Assembly (NCBI GenBank): GCA_035345875.1
Contig: DAORDH010000010.1
Coordinates: forward strand, 62,001 to 126,000
Reading direction: 5' to 3'
DNA length: 64,000 nt
Origin: UBA2033 sp035345875
Lineage (GTDB): Bacteria > Spirochaetota > Leptospiria > Leptospirales > Leptospiraceae
Position numbers and translations under genes: made by a program. The notes beneath the pieces are model-generated. The model saw nothing but the letters and a program-made list of their open reading frames with translations, was not told the DNA's origin and searched no databases. The stretch's first letter is position 1; each line of letters begins with the position of its first letter. This document shows, piece after piece, positions 60,462 through 64,000 of the stretch.

Positions 60462-60804
60462 TGAGATTTTTTTTTCCTATAAATTGATTTACTGTCACTT
60501 TTAGAATTATCCAATTTTAAGAAAAGTGATTTTTAAAAAAATGGTATAAAGTGTGGATAACATGAGTATTAAAATAAAACGAATTAAACATAAATCCTGA
60601 GATTTATGCCTTCCTTTTATAATATCTATCCATTCTTTCGATTTCAGAAGGGTAATTCCTGATTGGCGTTTAAGAAAGACTCTAATTTATTAAATAAAGG
60701 AGAATTTAGTAAAATCTTAAACTAAAGCATGAGGGGATAATCTCAGTTAGTTGTATTTTTCTAATCTTTGATTTAGTATGGAATAGCGTTTTAGAAATCT
60801 TATT
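60462..60804. other. Intergenic region between lipoprotein and transporter genes
   Basis: This 343-bp AT-rich stretch has no credible gene. It holds an 8-bp hairpin CATAAATC/GATTTATG (60589-60608, loop CTGA), which could end the transporter transcript from the right, though it lies about 200 bp past that stop codon. The promoter for the lipoprotein gene must be within the first 100 bp; none was picked. Confidence 0.35.
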
Positions 60805-62097
60805 TTATAATAAGTATTTCTGCTTGGATTTTTTTCCGATGATGAAAAGGGTTCCGATACAAATTATTAAGATTAAAAGCACTAGATAGGGATTTACTAT
60901 ATTCAGAATATAGGGAAGTGAAAGTGTGAGAACGCCACCTCCAATGAATGGGGAAGTAAAGGGAGCAGCTTCTGCATATACTTTTAAAGCTTTCGTTTTG
61001 CATTCTGGATCCACCATTTTCATAAGCATTAACCCGATTCCAGTTGTTCCATTGACCATTCCAAAATTAATTAGACTGAGTTCGAATGAATACTCATCTT
61101 TGATTAGTTTAGGGCGAACATAGTAATGACAAAATACATTCCAAATAAACCCAATAGAAAATAAAATAGCTAAAGGAACGATAGCATCCGAAATCACTTT
61201 CATATCAATACTTGCAATGCCCGAAAAGATTAACAATTCCATAAATACATTCGAAGCAAGATTTATTATTGAATTTTCGATTAAATTCTCTTGTTGTATT
61301 AGTTTTAGAAAAGCTTTTACTAGAACTCCGCCGATTAACGCATATACAAACAATGGTAGAGAAGGAATAAGTCTTTTTAGAATTGATAGAAAAGAATCTG
61401 CTTGGATATAGTCGAGTAAATGTAAAATATTTTCTTTAAGCAGTGATCCAATTAAAAAAGCACCGAAGATGAGAGTAAGAGTGATAATGACTTTTAAGGG
61501 ATCAAGGTTTAATTTGTCGCCTTCTTCCTCTTTGACAATACCAGCTCCACGCTCACGTCGGATGAGAATTATCCCTCCAACAATTCCTAAGATCAGTCCG
61601 ACTGTTGCACTAAAGAGTCCGTATTCTTGACCATTTGGTAATCCATTGTCAATATAAGATTGATTCATTGCAACTGCAGTGCCATGACCACCAGCAAATC
61701 CAGTTTCTAGGACTGATGTAAAAGCAAGCGGTAGATTAAAAAAAGGTTTAAAAAGTATTAGAGATAGGAAAAGTCCAACAACCATTTGTCCAACAATTGT
61801 AATCCAAACTAAATATGTTTCCCCTAACGACTCTCTGATTTCAGAGGTGACTTGCTTGCCTTCACTTCTTTCCAGAAACAGAGCAGCAAAAATAAGTGCG
61901 ATAAATATACTAGGCCAAGTCTTCCATGTGGCATAGATTGGAAGTTCTTTTAAACTTGGAAATCCAGTAAAGAATGCTAGAACAATCAGAGAAGAGGTAA
62001 GCGATACAGGTATTCTGTATCGCTTTAAAATGTCTATCTTTTGAGTAACGACACTCGCTATACCTAGGATTACAATTGTGATAAAAAAATGGATCAT
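60805..62097 (-). CDS. GltS-type sodium/glutamate symporter
   Basis: The product has 430 residues from the ATG at 62097, which overlaps the ispG stop (ATGA) and follows GGAAAG; a GTG at 62109 is in frame. It is a polytopic membrane protein of the GltS family with about ten helices in two inverted halves. Each half has a Gly-rich re-entrant region: TGFAGGHGTAVAM and NGTTGIGLMLM. It imports glutamate or a similar acid with sodium. The operon link to ispG is tight, without an obvious shared role. Confidence 0.85.
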   Translation of the reverse strand: MIHFFITIVILGIASVVTQKIDILKRYRIPVSLTSSLIVLAFFTGFPSLKELPIYATWKTWPSIFIALIFAALFLERSEGKQVTSEIRESLGETYLVWITIVGQMVVGLFLSLILFKPFFNLPLAFTSVLETGFAGGHGTAVAMNQSYIDNGLPNGQEYGLFSATVGLILGIVGGIILIRRERGAGIVKEEEGDKLNLDPLKVIITLTLIFGAFLIGSLLKENILHLLDYIQADSFLSILKRLIPSLPLFVYALIGGVLVKAFLKLIQQENLIENSIINLASNVFMELLIFSGIASIDMKVISDAIVPLAILFSIGFIWNVFCHYYVRPKLIKDEYSFELSLINFGMVNGTTGIGLMLMKMVDPECKTKALKVYAEAAPFTSPFIGGGVLTLSLPYILNIVNPYLVLLILIICIGTLFIIGKKSKQKYLL

Positions 62098-64000
62098 GGA
62101 TCTTTCCACATACCTTTCTCTTTTATAAGTTCTATCAGCTTTTCATCAGCTTCTTCGCTTGGAATAGATTTAGAAACAATCTCTTTTCCGTAGTAGAGAT
62201 GAACTTTACCAGGACCAGCCCCAACATAACCGAAGTCCGCGTCTGCCATTTCTCCGGGTCCGTTTACAATGCAACCCATGATTGCAATTTTAACTCCAAC
62301 TAAATGACCCGTTCTTTCTTTGATCCTAGCTGTAGTCTCCTGCAAATCAAATAATGTTCTTCCGCATGAAGGGCAGGATATAAATTCTGTTTTAGAAGTT
62401 CTAAGACGCGTTGCTTGTAATATATCAAAGCTCAAATTTAACATTTGGTTTGGATTTGCGGTTTTAGATACGATTCGGATGGCATCTCCAATCCCATCTA
62501 CAAAAAGTCCGCCTATACCGACTGACGCTTTATACAAAGATTCCTCTAAGTTTTCAAATTTACCAAATAATAAAATCGGGAACTCTGAACTCTGTAAAAA
62601 ATAAGCTAGTTTGCGATTGTCTAAAAGAATCTCGTTTGTTTCTAAAGAGAATATGTAGTTTTTTAAATGATTTTCGCGGAGAATTTTCACGAGTTCTGGA
62701 ATTGCATTCATATCATCCGCAGGAATTTTGAACTCACAAGTTTTTCTTCGGTCCTGAAAGCTTTTTAAGAATAGTATGAAATTCAGAGATCGAAAGTTGT
62801 AGTGAAATGGATTAAAAACAATTTTATCAAATTGAAGTAGGGAATGAGAGTGTTCTAGAATACGACTGTCAAATTCTCCAAGGTTTGCGGAAAAAGGAAT
62901 TTTTATTTTGGCAGTCTTTTTTAGAACTAATAGTTTATTGAGTTCTTCTTCATTTTGAATTAGAAAAGAAAAGATTTCATGTTTTACATTGGGATTTATT
63001 TTTTCCTGTTCTGCTATTAAATTTTCTAAATAGCGGACATTTGCATTGTCAATATTGATTGCAGTCTCAACCCGAATTGGATATTTTTCTCCAATTCGTA
63101 AATCTCCGATAGGAACTGAGTCACTATAGAATCTTTCATATACAAATGGATTTCTAAATTCTGAAAAAGAAACGTTATCAGAAACAGTAATTGCAGGAGG
63201 AACTGGAATTGATTTTTCCCTTTCTAATTGTTTTTTAAATAAGTCGTTGTATTTTTCTACCAGTTTTTTTGCGACTGGTATTTCCCGAACTGCATCTTCG
63301 GTTAGGGAAACTCGAATTGTATCTCCGATTCCATCTTCTAAGAGAGATCCAATTCCGATTGCTGATTTGATTCTACCATCATTTCCATTTCCTGCTTCTG
63401 TTACGCCTAGGTGGAGTGGATAATTCATATCATGATCTAAAAACTTTGAAGCTAAGAGTCGATATGCCTCTACCATAACGATTGGGTTTGAGGATTTCAT
63501 AGAAACGACTAGGTCATAAAATCCTTCTGATTCTGCGATTCGAATAAACTCGAGAGCAGATTCACACATACCTGCGGGTGTGTCGCCATAACGGTTCATG
63601 ATTCTGTCCGATAGGGAACCATGATTTGTTCCGATTCTCATTGCAACGCCTAATTCTTTGCAACGTCTTACGAGTGGAATAAAAATATCAGCAATTCGAT
63701 TTAATTCTTCTTTGTATTCAGCATCCGTATATTCTCTGACTGCAAATTTTTTCTTATCTGCAAAATTTCCTGGATTGATTCTCACTTTTTCTACAAAGTC
63801 AACAACTTTCATTGCAACGGTTGGAGTAAAATGAATGTCTGCTACAATAGGAGTTCTGCAATGAACTTTTTTAAGTTCTGCTCGAATATTAATTAAATTT
63901 TCTGCATCTGCCATAGATGGAACAGTTACACGAACAATTTCGCAACCTGCTTCGGTTAAGTCTAGAATTTGCTTTACAGTGGTATTTGTATCCTGTGTAT
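62094..64000 (-). CDS. ispG: 4-hydroxy-3-methylbut-2-enyl-diphosphate synthase (partial)
   Basis: IspG (GcpE), an iron-sulfur enzyme of the MEP isoprenoid pathway, is cut by the right window edge. The coding frame is open from 64000 (reading TQDTNTTVKQILDL, then EAGCEIVRVTVPSMADAE); the first in-window Met at 63914 is internal. The visible part is about 634 residues. The [4Fe-4S] ligands are in the C-terminal domain (CPSCGRTLFDLQE, then GCIVNGPGE). Between the barrel and this domain is a long insert (about residues 280-490 of the visible part), as in the three-domain IspG of plants, Chlamydia and spirochaetes. It overlaps gltS by 4 bp. Confidence 0.93.
   Translation of the reverse strand, partial: TQDTNTTVKQILDLTEAGCEIVRVTVPSMADAENLINIRAELKKVHCRTPIVADIHFTPTVAMKVVDFVEKVRINPGNFADKKKFAVREYTDAEYKEELNRIADIFIPLVRRCKELGVAMRIGTNHGSLSDRIMNRYGDTPAGMCESALEFIRIAESEGFYDLVVSMKSSNPIVMVEAYRLLASKFLDHDMNYPLHLGVTEAGNGNDGRIKSAIGIGSLLEDGIGDTIRVSLTEDAVREIPVAKKLVEKYNDLFKKQLEREKSIPVPPAITVSDNVSFSEFRNPFVYERFYSDSVPIGDLRIGEKYPIRVETAINIDNANVRYLENLIAEQEKINPNVKHEIFSFLIQNEEELNKLLVLKKTAKIKIPFSANLGEFDSRILEHSHSLLQFDKIVFNPFHYNFRSLNFILFLKSFQDRRKTCEFKIPADDMNAIPELVKILRENHLKNYIFSLETNEILLDNRKLAYFLQSSEFPILLFGKFENLEESLYKASVGIGGLFVDGIGDAIRIVSKTANPNQMLNLSFDILQATRLRTSKTEFISCPSCGRTLFDLQETTARIKERTGHLVGVKIAIMGCIVNGPGEMADADFGYVGAGPGKVHLYYGKEIVSKSIPSEEADEKLIELIKEKGMWKDP

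Overview
This 64 kb window is low-GC bacterial DNA, roughly one third G+C by eye. The gene content points to a spirochaete of the Leptospirales (Leptospira or a close relative). The clues are a long three-part IspG, many lipoproteins with loose lipoboxes, a TRL-type lipoprotein, a class III cyclase/FecR/repeat-protein cluster, 7TMR-DISM hybrid kinases, LPS genes, and frequent TTG starts. The species call is inference. No rRNA, tRNA, CRISPR array or complete insertion sequence was seen.

Region 1 (1-6540) is the accessory part. It opens with at least four copies of a 222-230 bp structured repeat. One hairpin stem in the repeat changes on both sides between copies while its loop stays constant, and each complete unit carries a different 38-40 nt insert. 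Next come a TM2/DUF4352 protein, several small or broken ORFs, an HU-like/DUF4469 protein, an XRE regulator with an ImmA/IrrE-type protease, and a textbook MntA/HepT type VII toxin-antitoxin pair.

Region 2 (6540-31000) is envelope and metabolism. It holds an S46 dipeptidyl-peptidase, fbp, lgt, an ankyrin lipoprotein, a TRL lipoprotein, and a three-gene run (hydrolase-like lipoprotein, DUF4105/Lnb-like protein, FAD oxidoreductase with an internal four-Cys zinc-ribbon-like insert). A TonB receptor follows, then a compact metal-response cluster: an ECF sigma factor with a Cys-rich tail, a cupredoxin lipoprotein and a His-rich DUF4396 membrane protein. The last two genes are each preceded by the same TGTAACC-N15-CGTTA promoter-like motif. 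A desaturase, a steroid-5-alpha-reductase-like enzyme, a phospholipase C-like protein, PBP1A, a LysM/M23 peptidase, a DUF900 lipoprotein hydrolase and a metallophosphoesterase-like protein lacking its metal ligands complete the stretch. They are followed by a short element with inverted repeat ends and a DUF2157/GDYXXLXY pair.

Region 3 (32000-48700) carries a six-gene minus-strand run (GT2, unknown protein, ABC ATPase, vWA-FHA protein, SET protein, CDP-alcohol phosphatidyltransferase). Divergent from it is a plus-strand run (O-antigen ligase, amidohydrolase, uvrC, response regulator-kinase). Then comes a minus-strand trio: class III cyclase, FecR-domain protein, and a 643-residue secreted protein built of short repeats arranged as two large tandem copies.

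Region 4 (48800-64000) holds malQ-ispD-AKR-DUF309 on the plus strand. On the minus strand an alpha-amylase is followed by two adjacent PPK2 genes, which look like a split two-domain polyphosphate:AMP phosphotransferase, and a hybrid sensor kinase. Two Ser/Cys-rich lipoproteins follow, one with a poly-A tract that puts its signal peptide out of frame. The window closes with a GltS-type transporter and ispG, which runs off the right edge.
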